Source of the DNA: Acidihalobacter prosperus
GTDB lineage: Bacteria > Pseudomonadota > Gammaproteobacteria > DSM-5130 > Acidihalobacteraceae
Assembly (NCBI RefSeq): GCF_000754095.2
Contig: NZ_JQSG02000006.1
Coordinates: 418,637-482,636 of the forward strand
Direction: 5' to 3'
Length of the DNA stretch: 64,000 nt
Below the pieces are notes generated by a model that saw nothing but the letters and a program-made list of their open reading frames with translations, was not told the origin of the DNA and made no database searches. The position numbers and the translations under genes were made by a program. Positions 14,622 to 27,473 of this stretch are shown here, one piece after another. Every line of letters begins with the position of its first letter. Within the stretch, counting starts at the first letter, position 1.

Positions 14622-15854
14622 ATGTCGACACCACTCGCGCATTCCCGAATCCTGCTGGGGGTCACCGGCGGCATCGCCGCCTACAAGGCCTGCGAACTGA
14701 CGCGCCTGCTGGTCAAGGCCGGCTGCGAGGTCCGCGTGGCGATGACCGCGGCGGCCTGCGAGTTCGTCACCCCGCTGACCTTCCAGGCGCTGTCCGGCAA
14801 TCCCGTGCACACCACGCTGCTGGACGAACGTGCCGAGGCCGGCATGGGGCACATCGAGCTGGCGCGCTGGGCCGACGCCGTGCTCGTCGCCCCGGCCAGC
14901 GCCGACTTCATGGCACGCCTCGCGCATGGCCTGGCCGACGACCTGCTAGCCACCCTGTGCCTCGCCACCGAGGCGCCGCTGTATCTCGCCCCGGCGATGA
15001 ACCGCGTGATGTGGGCCAATCCAGCGACGCAGGCGAACCGCGCGCTGCTCGAATCCCGCGGCATCGCCCTGCTGGGCCCCGCCGAAGGCGATCAGGCCTG
15101 CGGCGAGGTCGGTGCCGGGCGCATGCTCGAACCCGCCGGGATTCTCGCCGCACTGGGCAAGCACAAGGGCCCGCTCGGCGGCGTGCGCGTCACCGTCACC
15201 GCCGGCCCGACGCGGGAACCCATCGACCCGGTGCGCGTGATCGCCAACCGCAGCTCGGGCCGCATGGGCTTCGCCATCGCTGCCGCAGCGCGCGCCGCCG
15301 GGGCGCGGGTGACGCTGATCGCCGGTCCCGTCGCCCTGGCAACGCCGCGCGGCGTGACCCGCGTCGACGTCGAGACCGCCGCCGACATGCACCGTGCGGT
15401 GCTGAGCGCGCTGCCGTCGACCGATCTCTTCGTCGCCGCCGCCGCGGTGGCCGACTACCGGCCCGCCGCCGCCAGCGCGCACAAGCTCAAGAAGACTGCC
15501 GACACGCTCGCCCTCGCACTCGAACGCACGCCGGACATCCTCGCCGAGGTTTCCGCGCACCGGCCGCGGCCCTTCTGCGTGGGGTTCGCCGCCGAGACCG
15601 ACGACCTGCTCGCCAATGCCCGCGCCAAGCTCGCCGCCAAGCGGCTGGACATGATCGCCGCGAACCGCGTCGGCGATGGTCTCGGCATCGAGCAGAGCGA
15701 CAATGCGCTGGAGGTATTGTGGGACGAGGGCGCCCGCAGTCTGCCGCGCGCTTCCAAGGAAGACCTCGCCCGCGAACTCGTCGCGCTCGTCGCCGAGCGC
15801 TACCGCCTTATCCATCCGCTCAAGGAAGATCCCGCACGCCATGCGCAAGATTGA
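14622..15854 (+). CDS. coaBC: Bifunctional phosphopantothenoylcysteine decarboxylase/phosphopantothenate-cysteine ligase
   Basis: Two-domain coenzyme A biosynthesis enzyme (Dfp). The N-terminal flavoprotein decarboxylase (CoaC) covers residues of about 1-185, with [11 protein letters not shown], the catalytic H77 in [12 protein letters not shown], the substrate clamp PAMNRVMW and C160 in [10 protein letters not shown]. The C-terminal ligase (CoaB) follows, with [31 protein letters not shown] and the KLKK segment. ATG at 14622 gives 410 aa, near the E. coli length. The stop overlaps dut by 14 bp, which supports translational coupling. Confidence 0.96.
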   Translation: MSTPLAHSRILLGVTGGIAAYKACELTRLLVKAGCEVRVAMTAAACEFVTPLTFQALSGNPVHTTLLDERAEAGMGHIELARWADAVLVAPASADFMARLAHGLADDLLATLCLATEAPLYLAPAMNRVMWANPATQANRALLESRGIALLGPAEGDQACGEVGAGRMLEPAGILAALGKHKGPLGGVRVTVTAGPTREPIDPVRVIANRSSGRMGFAIAAAARAAGARVTLIAGPVALATPRGVTRVDVETAADMHRAVLSALPSTDLFVAAAAVADYRPAAASAHKLKKTADTLALALERTPDILAEVSAHRPRPFCVGFAAETDDLLANARAKLAAKRLDMIAANRVGDGLGIEQSDNALEVLWDEGARSLPRASKEDLARELVALVAERYRLIHPLKEDPARHAQD

Positions 15855-16296
15855 ACTCAAGATTCTCGACCCGCGGGTCGGCCGCGACTTCCCGCTGCCC
15901 GCGCACGCCACCGACGGCGCCGCCGGCATGGACCTGCGCGCCTGCCTGGACGCGCCGCTCGACCTCGCGCCGGGCGACACCGCGCTGATCCGCACCGGCA
16001 TCGCCATCCACATCGGCGATCCGGGTCTGGCCGCCACCATCCTGCCGCGCTCCGGCCTCGGCCATAAGCACGGCATCGTGCTCGGCAATCTGGTCGGGCT
16101 GATCGACTCCGACTACCAGGGCGAGCTGATGGTCTCGTGCTGGAACCGCGGCCAGGACAGCTTCACCGTGCAGCCCGGCGAACGCATCGCCCAGCTGGTG
16201 TTCGTGCCCGTGGTGCAGGCCGAGTTCGACATCGTCGACGAGTTCGACGCCAGCACTCGCGGCGCCGGCGGCTTCGGCCACACCGGCCGCCACTGA
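15841..16296 (+). CDS. dut: dUTP diphosphatase
   Basis: Homotrimeric dUTPase that hydrolyses dUTP to dUMP and pyrophosphate. It keeps uracil out of DNA and feeds dTMP synthesis. All five family motifs are visible in 151 aa: AAGMDLRA near 27-34, PRSGLG at 69-74, [10 protein letters not shown] at 86-95, PGERIAQLV at 112-120 and the C-terminal RGAGGFG at 140-146. The ATG at 15841 overlaps the end of coaBC, as in Pseudomonas and E. coli relatives where dfp and dut are adjacent. Confidence 0.97.
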   Translation: MRKIELKILDPRVGRDFPLPAHATDGAAGMDLRACLDAPLDLAPGDTALIRTGIAIHIGDPGLAATILPRSGLGHKHGIVLGNLVGLIDSDYQGELMVSCWNRGQDSFTVQPGERIAQLVFVPVVQAEFDIVDEFDASTRGAGGFGHTGRH

Positions 16297-16330
16297 TCCC
16301 CGCGACAACCGAGCGACACAAGGAAGCCCG

Positions 16331-19192
<2,862 letters not shown>

Positions 19193-19196
19193 CGGA

Positions 19197-19841
19197 CTAT
19201 ATCCCGTATTCCGCGCGGTAGGCTTCCACGCGCTTGAGCGTCTCGGTCTGCGCGGGATCGTGCGCCAGATGCGCCACCAGGTCGCCGAGCGTGGCGATGC
19301 TGATCACTGGCACGCCGAGCGATTCCTCCACCTCCTGTATGGCCGAACGTGCGCCGCGACCGCGTTCCTCCCGGTTGAGCGAGATGGCGACACCGGCCAG
19401 CGTGGCGCCAGCGGCCTGGATGATGTCCACGGACTCGCGGATCGCGGTGCCCGCCGTGATCACGTCGTCCACCACCAGCACGCGCCCGGACAACGGCGCG
19501 CCGACCAGCGAGCCACCCTCGCCGTGGTCCTTGGCCTCCTTGCGGTTGAAGCACCACGGCAGGTCGCGCCCGTGGTGCTCCGCCAGCGCCACGGCGGTTG
19601 CGGACACCAGCGGAATGCCCTTGTAAGCGGGGCCGAACAGCATGTCGAAGGCCACGCCGGAGTCGGCGATGGCCTGCGCGTAATAACGCCCGAGCCGCGC
19701 CAGCGCGGCGCCGCTGTTGAACAACCCCGCGTTGAAGAAATAGGGGCTGATGCGCCCCGACTTGAGCGTGAACTCACCGAAACGCAGCACGCCGCGCTCG
19801 ATGGCGAAATCCAGGAAACCTTGCTGGTCGTGGGTACTCAT
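19197..19841 (-). CDS. pyrE: Orotate phosphoribosyltransferase
   Basis: Converts orotate and PRPP to orotidine 5'-monophosphate in pyrimidine synthesis. The 214-aa product has [10 protein letters not shown] and [10 protein letters not shown] near the N-terminus, the flexible loop around [13 protein letters not shown], and the PRPP motif [15 protein letters not shown] at 19841 matches the E. coli start; a GTG nine codons upstream would add unrelated residues. It sits head-to-head with the antiporter gene and near argB and the exonuclease III gene, as in pseudomonads. Confidence 0.96.
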   Translation of the reverse strand: MSTHDQQGFLDFAIERGVLRFGEFTLKSGRISPYFFNAGLFNSGAALARLGRYYAQAIADSGVAFDMLFGPAYKGIPLVSATAVALAEHHGRDLPWCFNRKEAKDHGEGGSLVGAPLSGRVLVVDDVITAGTAIRESVDIIQAAGATLAGVAISLNREERGRGARSAIQEVEESLGVPVISIATLGDLVAHLAHDPAQTETLKRVEAYRAEYGI

Positions 19842-19911
19842 TTCATTTCCATAGGAGGACACCTCCACATGCTAGAGTAGCCCCAGCTTCCCTGACAACC
19901 ACCGCGCGCCC

Positions 19912-21741
19912 ATGAACGAATCCGCCCTGTTCGCGATTGCCGCCATCGGACTGCTCGGCGTCGCCTGTCAGTGGGTCGCCTGGCGGGTCAAGCTGCCCGC
20001 CATTTTGTTCCTGCTGCTCGCCGGCATCCTGCTCGGCCCGGTGACCGGATGGCTCGACCCGGACAGTCTGTTCGGCGATTTGCTGTTTCCGCTGGTTTCG
20101 CTGGCGGTCGCCGTGATCCTGTTCGAAGGCAGCCTGACCCTGCGCCTGGACGAAATCCGTGGCCTTGAACGCGTGGTGCGCAATCTGGTCAGCTTCGGGC
20201 TGGTGATCAGCGGCACGGTCACCGCGCTGGCGGCGCACTGGCTGGTCGGCCTGGACTGGCAGCTCGCCGCGCTGTTCGGCGCAATGATGACCGTCACCGG
20301 CCCCACAGTGATCATCCCCATGCTGCGCACCGTGCGCCCGAATGCCGCGGTGGCCAAGGCGCTGCGCTGGGAAGGCATCGTCATCGACCCGCTCGGCGCG
20401 CTGCTGGCGGTCGTCATCTACGAGTTCATCATCTCCAGCCAGGGCACTGGCGCCGTCGGCCACCTGCTCGCCACCTTCGCGCTGATCCTGCTGATCGGCG
20501 GCGGTCTCGGCATGCTCGCCGGACATTTGCTCGGCTTGCTGCTGCGGCATTACCTGATCCCAGAATACCTGCACAACGTCGCCACGCTTTCCACCGTGTT
20601 CGCGGTGTTCGCCGCGGCCGATCACCTGGCACCCGAGTCGGGGCTGCTTGCGGTGACGGTGATGGGTATGTGGCTGGCCAACATGAAGCGCATTCCGGTC
20701 GAGGCCATCCTCGATTTCAAGGAAAGCCTGAGCGTGTTCTTCATTTCCGGCCTGTTCATCATCCTCGCCGCGCGCCTGGACCTCGGCCAGATGCTGCGCA
20801 TCGGCTGGGGCGCGCTCGGGGTGCTCGCGGTTCTGCAGCTCGTCTCGCGCCCGCTCAAGGTCTGGCTATCCACGCTCGGCTCGCCTCTGACCGGACGCGA
20901 ACGCGTGCTGCTGGCCTGGATCGGCCCGCGCGGCATCATCGCCGCGGCGGTCTCTGCGCTGTTCGCGCTGAGGCTTACCGAGCTGGGTTACGCCGACGCC
21001 AACCGGCTGGTACCGCTGACCTTCCTCGTCATCATCGGCACGGTGGTGCTGCAGAGCCTGACCGCACGGCCCTTCGCGCGCTTTCTCGGCATCGCGGAGC
21101 CGGAGCCGCGCGGCCTGCTGCTGGTCGGCGCCAACCCAGTCGCACGCATGGTCGGACGCGCCCTGCAGAAGCGCGGCTTTCAGGTCATTCTGGCCGACAG
21201 CTACTGGGAACACGTCAAGGCCGCGCGCATGGACGGCCTGAGCACCTATTACGGCAATCCGGTATCCGAGCACGCCGACCGCCATCTCGACCTGATCGGC
21301 ATCGGCCGCCTGCTCGGACTCTCGCCGCAGGGCGATCTCAACGTGCTCGCCGCCCAGTACTATCGCCGCGAGCTGGGCCAACAGAGCGTCTACACGCTGC
21401 CCACGAGTTCGGACAGCGAACAGCGTCGGCACAAGCACACGGTCGCCGCCGAGTTCCGCGGCCGACCGCTGTTCGGTGCCGACGTGTCCTACCGCAAGCT
21501 GCAGAGCCTGCTGAGCCAGGGCGCGGAAATCCGCACCACCACCCTGACCGACAGCTTCGGGCTGGAAGACTGGCGCAAACAGCACGGCGCCCGCGCGTTG
21601 CCGCTGTTCGCCATCACGCCCAAGGGCGCGCTGCGCATCTTCACCGCGGACAGCGAGACGCGGCCGGGCAGCGACTGGACACTGCTGGCCCTCACGCTGC
21701 CCGACAAAGGCGGCGAACAGGAAGCGGCCGCCCCCCCGTAA
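19912..21741 (+). CDS. CPA1-family sodium/proton antiporter with C-terminal regulatory domain
   Basis: Cation:proton antiporter of 609 aa. About twelve hydrophobic helices span residues 1-400. They include the LLLAGILLGP helix, the FEGSLTLRLDE segment and EGIVIDPLGALLAV, whose Asp is the expected ion-binding position. RGIIAAAVSALFAL is near the last helices. Residues of about 400-609 form a soluble region starting RGLLLVGANPVAR, which resembles a TrkA-N/RCK nucleotide-binding fold, so gating by a nucleotide or ion is plausible. It is divergent from pyrE with a 70-bp gap. The exchanged cation (Na+, K+ or Li+) cannot be told from sequence. Confidence 0.88.
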   Translation: MNESALFAIAAIGLLGVACQWVAWRVKLPAILFLLLAGILLGPVTGWLDPDSLFGDLLFPLVSLAVAVILFEGSLTLRLDEIRGLERVVRNLVSFGLVISGTVTALAAHWLVGLDWQLAALFGAMMTVTGPTVIIPMLRTVRPNAAVAKALRWEGIVIDPLGALLAVVIYEFIISSQGTGAVGHLLATFALILLIGGGLGMLAGHLLGLLLRHYLIPEYLHNVATLSTVFAVFAAADHLAPESGLLAVTVMGMWLANMKRIPVEAILDFKESLSVFFISGLFIILAARLDLGQMLRIGWGALGVLAVLQLVSRPLKVWLSTLGSPLTGRERVLLAWIGPRGIIAAAVSALFALRLTELGYADANRLVPLTFLVIIGTVVLQSLTARPFARFLGIAEPEPRGLLLVGANPVARMVGRALQKRGFQVILADSYWEHVKAARMDGLSTYYGNPVSEHADRHLDLIGIGRLLGLSPQGDLNVLAAQYYRRELGQQSVYTLPTSSDSEQRRHKHTVAAEFRGRPLFGADVSYRKLQSLLSQGAEIRTTTLTDSFGLEDWRKQHGARALPLFAITPKGALRIFTADSETRPGSDWTLLALTLPDKGGEQEAAAPP

Positions 21742-21796
21742 CGCAGAACGGATGCTAGACTCGCCGACTTTCGCCAAGCCACAACCTTCTACCTGC

Positions 21797-22582
21797 ATGC
21801 GCATCATCACCTTCAACGCCAACGGCATCCGCTCCGCCGCCCGCAAGGGTTTTTTCGACTGGCTGCCGCAGCAGCATGCGGACGTGGTCTGCATCCAGGA
21901 AACCAAGGCCCAGGCCGCGCAGCTCACCGATGCGGCGTTCTGGCCGGAAGGCTGGGACTGCTACTACTCCGATGCCGAAAAGAAGGGCTACAGCGGGGTC
22001 GCGCTGTACGCGCGGCGCAAGCCCGATGCGGTGGAAGCCGTGCTTGGCTGCCCCGAATGCCCGGAGTTCGAGGCCGAGGGCCGCTGGCTGGAAGCCCGCT
22101 TCGGCAACCTGAGCGTGATCTCCCTGTACATGCCGTCGGGTTCCTCCGGCGATGTACGCCAGCAGATCAAATACCGCCTGATGGACTGCCTGTACCGACA
22201 CCTCGACGCGCTGCGCGGCAGCGACCGCGAGTACGTGATCTGCGCCGACTGGAACATCGTGCACACCGCCGCCGACATCAAGAACTGGCGCGGCAACCAG
22301 AAGAACTCGGGCTGCCTGCCCGAGGAACGCGCCTGGCTGGACCGCCTGTTCGGTGAACTCGGCTATGTCGATGCGTTCCGCCGGATCGAGCAAGCGCCCG
22401 AGCAGTACACATGGTGGTCCAACCGCGGCCAGGCCTGGGCCAAGAACGTCGGCTGGCGCATCGACTATCAGGTGGTCAGCCCCTCGCTGGCCGACAAGGT
22501 CCGCGCCACCGCGATCTACCGCGAGCAACGCTTCTCCGACCACGCCCCGCTGACCATCGACTACGACCGAGAGCTGACCTGA
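21797..22582 (+). CDS. xthA: Exodeoxyribonuclease III (Crc-clade, catalytic residues intact)
   Basis: Exonuclease III/AP endonuclease family protein of 261 aa for base-excision repair. All expected catalytic positions are present: E35 in IQETKAQ, Y111 in SLYMPSG, D151 and N153 in ADWNIVH, D223 in RIDYQ, and D248-H249 in FSDHAPL. In length and in segments such as DIKNWR and YTWWSN it resembles the clade that contains Pseudomonas Crc, which also sits near pyrE but has lost catalytic residues. This copy should therefore be an active nuclease. ATG at 21797 is the family start. Confidence 0.93.
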   Translation: MRIITFNANGIRSAARKGFFDWLPQQHADVVCIQETKAQAAQLTDAAFWPEGWDCYYSDAEKKGYSGVALYARRKPDAVEAVLGCPECPEFEAEGRWLEARFGNLSVISLYMPSGSSGDVRQQIKYRLMDCLYRHLDALRGSDREYVICADWNIVHTAADIKNWRGNQKNSGCLPEERAWLDRLFGELGYVDAFRRIEQAPEQYTWWSNRGQAWAKNVGWRIDYQVVSPSLADKVRATAIYREQRFSDHAPLTIDYDRELT

Positions 22583-22614
22583 CGCGACGGACGGCGCTCA
22601 AGTCTTTGTCCTGT

Positions 22615-22642
22615 TTGACGTTACGCTCATACGGACTAGGCT
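22615..22642 (+). promoter_or_regulatory. Candidate promoter of the PAS kinase gene
   Basis: TTGACG at 22615-22620 and TAGGCT at 22637-22642 with a 16-bp spacer, about 90 bp before the kinase start. The -35 is good (5 of 6), the -10 poor (3 of 6). An imperfect inverted repeat containing ACACGCC and GGCGTGT lies just downstream and could be an operator or leader structure. Sequence resemblance only. Confidence 0.3.
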
Positions 22643-22733
22643 TAACCGGACACGCCATAAGAACGGCTTACCCCCTGACATACGGCGTGTCGGACACGGT
22701 TCATGGGCAATCCCTCCCGGAGCGCAGGCCCGA

Positions 22734-24284
22734 ATGGAAACGTTGCGGTTGGTTGCACCGGTCATCCCCGACGCCATCATCGCGGCCGATACGCGAGGCG
22801 ACATCCTGTACGCCAATCCCGCGGCATCGCGCCTATTCGGCTATCGTGACGACGACTGGCAGGGACGCAATGTCCGCGAACTGGCGCCAGCACCACATCG
22901 CGATGCGCACGACGGCTACCTGAACCGCTATCTGGCCACCGGCGAGGCCCGCCTGATCGGAAAAGGCCGCGAGACCGAGGCCATGCGGCGCGACGGCAGC
23001 ACCTTCCCCGTACGCCTGGCGCTCGGCGACATGGGCGCCGGCAAATCCGACGGCTGGCGTTTCATCGCCCTCATCCAGGATCTCACGTCGGAATACCAGC
23101 ATCGCCAGCAGCTCCAGACCCAGCACGACATGTTGAACCTGGTCATCAACCGCGTGCCGGCCCTGGTCGCCTATGTCACGCCCGACGAGCGCTATCGGCT
23201 GGCCAGCGCCACCTACTCGATCTTTTCGTCCCTCCCCGCCGACCAGGTGCCCGGCCACCAGGTCCGCGAAATTCTCGGCGAAGCACGTTACGCCGTGGTC
23301 GAGCCCTATTTCAGGAAGGCGCTGCAAGGCGAAGAGCAGGCCTATGAGGCCGATCTGCCGGAGCCGGACGGCGAAATCCGGCGCTTCGAAATCCGCTACA
23401 CGCCCGACCGTGCGCCCGACGGCGAAGTCCGTGGCGTGCTGATACTCGCCCTGGACGTGACCGCGCAGCGCATGATGGAAATCCAGGCCAGCGAGCGATT
23501 GACGGCATTGGGCGGGCTGGTTGCCGGCGTGGCGCACGAGGTCAACAACCCCATCGGCATCGCCAACACCACCGCAAGCCACCTCGAGGACGCCACGCAA
23601 CGCACGCGCGAGGCCTGGATCGCCGGCACCCTGACGCGCAGCGAACTCGAAAAATATATGAACGAGGCCGAACAGGCCGCGAAACTCATCGCCGACAACC
23701 TCCAGCGCTCGGCGCGCCTCGTCCGCGAATTCAAGCAGGTCGCCGCCGATCAGCGCGCGGCGGAGCCCCGCCGCATCGAGCTGTGCGGCTACCTTGAAGA
23801 GGTACTCGACACGCTCAGGCCGCTGACGCGGCACCGGCCGGTCGCGATGACGCTGGACTGCGCCGATCCCGTCACGCTGACCGACTATCCGGATGCCTGG
23901 GCGCAAATCCTGATCAATCTGGTACAGAACTCGCTGACCCACGGCTTCATCGAGCATCAACCCGGGCACATCACGCTACAACTGCGACGCGAGTCGGACA
24001 CGATCATCTTCGTCTATCAGGACGACGGCTGCGGCATGCCCGAGTCCGTGCGCCTGCAGGCACTCGACCCCTTTTTCACCACGCGCCGGGGACAGGGCGG
24101 CAACGGGCTTGGCCTGTCCATCGTACACAACCTCGTAACCGGGCTGTTTCGCGGCAGCCTGAAGCTGGAAAGCCGGCCCGGGCATGGCGTGCGTTTCACG
24201 ATCCGTCGCCCTCTGCCAGAAACCAGCGGCGATGCCCCCCCGCCGTACCCACGCACGCCAACCCTGGCCGACATTGATCGATGA
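22734..24284 (+). CDS. Soluble PAS-domain sensor histidine kinase
   Basis: Cytoplasmic sensor kinase of 516 aa with no membrane segment. A first PAS domain covers residues 5-118 (IIAADTRGDILYANPAASRLFGY), and a second PAS-type domain lies at about 128-250. The dimerisation/phosphoacceptor helix has H268 in GVAHEVNNPIG, followed by an extended helical stretch. The ATPase domain has an N-box (INLVQNSLTHG), G1 (DDGCGMPE), an F-box (DPFFTTR) and G2 (GGNGLGLSIV). This HisKA variant with HEVNNP is common in energy- or redox-sensing kinases. The receiver/HD-GYP gene starts 30 bp downstream and is its likely partner. Confidence 0.92.
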   Translation: METLRLVAPVIPDAIIAADTRGDILYANPAASRLFGYRDDDWQGRNVRELAPAPHRDAHDGYLNRYLATGEARLIGKGRETEAMRRDGSTFPVRLALGDMGAGKSDGWRFIALIQDLTSEYQHRQQLQTQHDMLNLVINRVPALVAYVTPDERYRLASATYSIFSSLPADQVPGHQVREILGEARYAVVEPYFRKALQGEEQAYEADLPEPDGEIRRFEIRYTPDRAPDGEVRGVLILALDVTAQRMMEIQASERLTALGGLVAGVAHEVNNPIGIANTTASHLEDATQRTREAWIAGTLTRSELEKYMNEAEQAAKLIADNLQRSARLVREFKQVAADQRAAEPRRIELCGYLEEVLDTLRPLTRHRPVAMTLDCADPVTLTDYPDAWAQILINLVQNSLTHGFIEHQPGHITLQLRRESDTIIFVYQDDGCGMPESVRLQALDPFFTTRRGQGGNGLGLSIVHNLVTGLFRGSLKLESRPGHGVRFTIRRPLPETSGDAPPPYPRTPTLADIDR

Positions 24285-24314
24285 CACGGGATTCGTCCCC
24301 ATAGCAGGTGCCCC

Positions 24315-25865
24315 ATGAACAACAACAGCCTCGGACTCGCTCCCGACAACACCTCGCCCCAGGCCAGCGGACGCCCCTGGCGCGTCCTCATCGTCGACGA
24401 CGAGAAGGATGTTCACTCGGCGGTACGCATGGCCATTGCGGGCATCCGCTTCCACGCTCGTCCACTGGAAATCGTCAGCTGCTATTCGGCTGCCGAGGCT
24501 GAGGCAGATCTCGCCGCGCACCCCGAAACCGCGCTCGCGCTGGTCGACGTGGTGATGGAGAACGAGCATGCCGGTCTCGACCTGGTGCGCACCGTCCGCG
24601 AAAGGCAGCATAACGCTCAGGTACGCATCGTGATCGTCACCGGCCACCCCGGCCAGGCCCCCGAACGCGAGGTGGTACGCGACTACGACATCAACGACTA
24701 CCACGAAAAGACGGAAATGGACGTCAACCGTCTGTATGCGGTCGTCATCAACGCCCTTCGCGGCTACAGTGCGCTGGCGACGCTGGAGCGTTCTCGACGC
24801 GGGCTCGAACGCGTTGCGGAGGCCAGCGGCGGCCTGTTCTCGCACGAATCCATCGACCAGTTGCTGCACGCGGTCTTGGACGAAATGGCCTCCCTGCTCG
24901 GCGTGCTCGAAGGCGGCCTGCTGCTGGAAACGCCCGCGGCCGCGATCGTCGAGGCGGAAACGGCAAGCGAACCGGACCTGCGCATCGTCGCCGCGCTCGG
25001 GCATTATCGCCCCAGCGCCGGGCAGAAACCCGCCGCCCTGTTGCCGAGCGAGGGCCTGCGACTGGTACTCCAGTCCCTGCGCAACGGCAGCACTCAAATC
25101 GAGGGCCGGCTCTTCGCGGGCTACATCCCCAGCCGCTGTCAGCCGCGCCAGGTGATCTATCTCGAAGGCATGCCGCCACTGTCCCCGGCCGACCTGCAGT
25201 TCATCGAACTGCTGCTGGCGAACACCGGCCGGGCCCGCGACCAATTGACCCTGAGCTGCGACATGGAGCGCATGCAGCGCGAAACCCTGCTGCTGCTCTG
25301 CGAAGCCATCGAACTGCGCTCTGGCGAGACCGGCAACCACGTGCGCCGCGTCGGCGAAAGCGCCGCGCTCCTCGGCAAACTCGCGGGCCTCGATTCGGCC
25401 GAGTGCGAACTGCTGCGCGCCGCAGCGCCGCTGCACGACGTCGGCAAGATCGCGATCCCCGATGCCATACTCAACAAGCCTGGCGCGCTCACGGAGGAGG
25501 AATGGGTGGTGATGCGCACCCATGCGAACGCCGGTCACGCACTGCTGATCAGCCACGATTCGCGCTGGCTCGCCGCCGCCGCCGAAATCGCCCTGAGCCA
25601 CCACGAGCGCTGGGACGGCCAGGGCTACCCCGGCGGACTCGGCGGCGGTGACATCCCGCTCTACGGACGCATCACCAAGCTCGTCGACGTGTTCGACGCA
25701 CTGCTGTCGCGACGCTGCTACAAGGAGGCGTGGCCCCTGACACGGGTGCTCGAAGTGCTGCAGCAGGGGCGCGGCAGCGAATTCGATCCCGTCCTGACCG
25801 ACCTGATGCTGCGGCACATCGAGGACTTTCTCGCCATTCACGAACGCCTGCCGGACGCAGGCTGA
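24315..25865 (+). CDS. Response regulator with HD-GYP c-di-GMP phosphodiesterase domain
   Basis: A 516-aa response regulator. The receiver domain (about 22-150) has D28/D29 in LIVDDE, phospho-acceptor D78 in ALVDVV and an atypical C-terminal end. A middle domain (about 150-310) resembles DUF3369, a GAF-like module often found between receiver and HD-GYP domains. The C-terminal HD-GYP domain has HDVGKIAIPDAIL, HHERWDGQGYPGG and DVFDALLSRR, with the metal-binding HD and GYP residues intact, so c-di-GMP hydrolysis is expected. It is probably phosphorylated by the upstream PAS kinase. Its stop is 22 bp before the left end of an IS element, which cuts it off from the next gene cluster. Confidence 0.93.
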   Translation: MNNNSLGLAPDNTSPQASGRPWRVLIVDDEKDVHSAVRMAIAGIRFHARPLEIVSCYSAAEAEADLAAHPETALALVDVVMENEHAGLDLVRTVRERQHNAQVRIVIVTGHPGQAPEREVVRDYDINDYHEKTEMDVNRLYAVVINALRGYSALATLERSRRGLERVAEASGGLFSHESIDQLLHAVLDEMASLLGVLEGGLLLETPAAAIVEAETASEPDLRIVAALGHYRPSAGQKPAALLPSEGLRLVLQSLRNGSTQIEGRLFAGYIPSRCQPRQVIYLEGMPPLSPADLQFIELLLANTGRARDQLTLSCDMERMQRETLLLLCEAIELRSGETGNHVRRVGESAALLGKLAGLDSAECELLRAAAPLHDVGKIAIPDAILNKPGALTEEEWVVMRTHANAGHALLISHDSRWLAAAAEIALSHHERWDGQGYPGGLGGGDIPLYGRITKLVDVFDALLSRRCYKEAWPLTRVLEVLQQGRGSEFDPVLTDLMLRHIEDFLAIHERLPDAG

Positions 25866-25887
25866 GCGTACGCATTCGGCCGAGGCC

Positions 25888-25897
25888 GTGTCAAAAC
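25888..25897 (+). repeat. IS left terminal inverted repeat
   Basis: GTGTCAAAAC, the exact complement of the right end at 27474-27483. The match does not extend beyond 10 bp, so the true IR may be a little longer with mismatches. Confidence 0.7.
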
Positions 25898-25983
25898 CGC
25901 CGATCTGGGTCTTAAGCTAATCAGCTGGCCCCTTCAGTAGAAACCTGTGGTGCTGAATAAAGAAGGGATTGGCGCGCCGGGTT

Positions 25984-27417
25984 TCACCCAGCCTGGATGG
26001 CCTGGATCAGGTTTTGCGTTCCCATCAGGTTCATCATGCGCTTGAGGTTGTAGGCCAATACATGCAGGCTCATCTCGGTACTCACATGTTCCAGGGTTCG
26101 GGTCAGGAAGTGCGTGTGGCCCATCCATGATTTAATCGTTCCGAATGGATGCTCGACCGTTTGTCTTCGGATGCGCATGCTCTGCGGCGCCTGATCCAGA
26201 CGTCTTTGCATGGCTTCGAGGACATCCTGATGCTCCCAACGACTGACCCGTCGATAATCACCGGGCGTGCATTGGGATTTAATGTCGCACCGTGGGCAAT
26301 GTGAGCTCCAGTAACGATGGATCTTCAGGCCACCTTCTGTGCTGACATAACGCCAGATCAAACGTTGTCCGGCAGGACAGCGATATTCATTGTTGGTCGC
26401 ATCATAGATAAAGTCCGCCTTGTCGAAGCGGCCATCAGCTCGGGCGCCCGACGTCGTGGTCTTCGGCACGATGGCGGTAATGCCCGCCTCATGACAGGCC
26501 AGGATCTGTTCGCTTTTGTAATACCCCCGATCCGCAATGACTGTCAGATCCGTTTCACCCGTGGCCGTTCGAGCGTGTTCTGCCATCGTTGTGAGCTGGT
26601 CACGATCACTGCCGTGCGAGGTCACCGCATGGGCGACAATCAGGTGATGTTGCGCATCAACCGCAGTCTGGACGTTATAACCAACGATCCCTGCGCCACG
26701 GCTCTTCATGGAACGTGCATCCGGATCGGTCTGTGAGAGTTGGCCATCTGGACTCGCATTGAGTTCGGTCTCGATGGCCTGCAGCTGCTTCATCTGTGAC
26801 TTGAGCGCTAAGATCTTGTCCTGAAGACGCCCTGACTGGGCCCGGGCCACCTCATCTTCCTGACGATCGGCCGTGTCCAGATCCACCAGATAACGCTGGA
26901 TGCTCTTGTCGATCTCTTCCATTCGACGCTTGAGCTTAGCCTTCGTGAAGTTCCGGTCCCGGTTGTTCACCGCCTTAAACTTGCTCCCGTCGATGGCCAC
27001 CAGGGCTTCGGAGAACAAACCCAGCTGACGGCACAGATACACAAACTGGCGACAGACATTACCGATGGCCTGTCCATGTTCCTGGCGAAAGCGGGCAATG
27101 GTCTTGTGATCCGGCATCAGGCGACCGGTCAGCCACATCAGCTCGACGTTGCGCTGGGCCTCACGCTCAAGACGACGCGAGGATTGCACCCGGTTGAGAT
27201 ACCCATAGATGTAAAGCTTGAGAAGAACGGCCGGATGGTAACCGGGACGTCCCGTAGACGCCGGCTCAACCCCGGCAAATCCCAGCGCACCCAGATCCAG
27301 TTCATCGACAAAGACATCAACCACACGAACCGGGTTGGCATCGCTGACATAATCATCAAGGACTTCTGGAAACAAGACGCTTTGCGTACGGCTCTGACCT
27401 TCAATAAAACGCTTCAT
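25984..27417 (-). CDS. IS1182-family transposase
   Basis: DDE transposase of 477 aa, apparently full length with no frameshift. The N-terminal region has GRPGYHPAVLLKLYIYGYLN and LMWLTGRLMPDHKTIARFR, typical of IS1182/IS5-related enzymes. Candidate acidic residues are the Asp of LVAIDGSKFKAVNN, the Asp of TVIADRGYYKSEQI and the Glu of RQTVEHPFGTIKSW. A charged coiled-coil-like insert lies between the first two (about 165-235), and a cysteine cluster (CPRCDIKSQC) lies near residue 375. Intact motifs and both ends suggest the element may still be mobile. Confidence 0.92.
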   Translation of the reverse strand: MKRFIEGQSRTQSVLFPEVLDDYVSDANPVRVVDVFVDELDLGALGFAGVEPASTGRPGYHPAVLLKLYIYGYLNRVQSSRRLEREAQRNVELMWLTGRLMPDHKTIARFRQEHGQAIGNVCRQFVYLCRQLGLFSEALVAIDGSKFKAVNNRDRNFTKAKLKRRMEEIDKSIQRYLVDLDTADRQEDEVARAQSGRLQDKILALKSQMKQLQAIETELNASPDGQLSQTDPDARSMKSRGAGIVGYNVQTAVDAQHHLIVAHAVTSHGSDRDQLTTMAEHARTATGETDLTVIADRGYYKSEQILACHEAGITAIVPKTTTSGARADGRFDKADFIYDATNNEYRCPAGQRLIWRYVSTEGGLKIHRYWSSHCPRCDIKSQCTPGDYRRVSRWEHQDVLEAMQRRLDQAPQSMRIRRQTVEHPFGTIKSWMGHTHFLTRTLEHVSTEMSLHVLAYNLKRMMNLMGTQNLIQAIQAG

Positions 27418-27473
27418 CCCGCCCCCAGAAATCTGCCTTCAAACTTAGATCAAATGGGACTCTCTTGGTTCAC

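Noticed and set aside
26317-26736. Plus-strand open frame inside the IS element that could be a second IS gene
   Set aside because: It is antisense to the transposase core and has no resemblance to an IS accessory protein.
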